DNA of 5,497 bases from assembly GCA_017883485.1 (NCBI GenBank), contig JADGNM010000197.1:1-5497 (forward strand). Direction: 5' to 3'. The position numbers were made by a program, and so were the translations under genes. Below are positions 5,497 to 5,497 of this stretch, piece after piece; position 1 is the stretch's first letter, and each line of letters begins with the position of its first letter. Origin of the DNA: Methanosarcina sp. (GTDB lineage: Archaea; Halobacteriota; Methanosarcinia; Methanosarcinales; Methanosarcinaceae). A model generated the notes under the pieces. The model was not told where the DNA came from. It did not search any database and saw nothing but the letters and a program-made list of their open reading frames with translations.

Positions 5497-5497
5497 A

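Overview
The window looks like an AT-rich archaeal chromosome, most likely a Methanosarcina-like methanogen. This is inferred, with no rRNA or marker gene to confirm it. Supporting signs are purine-rich SD sites (GGAGGG, GGGGAG, GGTGAT), a TATA element upstream of rnhA, oligo-T ends, long intergenic spacers, frequent AGA/AGG and ATA codons, and MITE-like repeats between genes. Nearly everything is on the minus strand. It reads as an accessory region.

Left to right: (1) the 3' end of an unrecognised plus-strand gene (2-268), ending in a T-run and convergent with (2) a complete RNase HI gene (304-753, minus). (3) About 120 bp of repeat (copy 1, 843-965). (4) A type I restriction-modification specificity gene, hsdS (982-2144, minus), whose full length can be recovered only by assuming one missing base near 1975. 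No hsdM or hsdR is present. (5) A ~116 bp inverted-repeat element (2197-2312) just upstream of hsdS, then ~335 bp without a gene. (6) Two paralogous minus-strand genes of 348 and 349 codons (2749-3795 and 4114-5163) with a TPR-like C-terminal segment and a Lys-rich tail. (7) A second copy of the repeat from (3), at 5309-5432. (8) The last ~24 codons of another minus-strand gene entering from the right.

The most interesting unit is the tandem pair. The proteins are only about 40-45% identical by eye, yet a ~95 bp noncoding block just downstream of each gene is conserved at roughly 75-80%. An old tandem duplication carried that block along, and something has kept it. The duplicated pair and the broken hsdS lie between direct copies of the MITE-like repeat ~4.47 kb apart, so the whole segment could be lost or gained by recombination between them. 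I see no CRISPR array, tRNA, rRNA, complete transposase or integrase. No biochemical function can be assigned to the paired genes from sequence alone.
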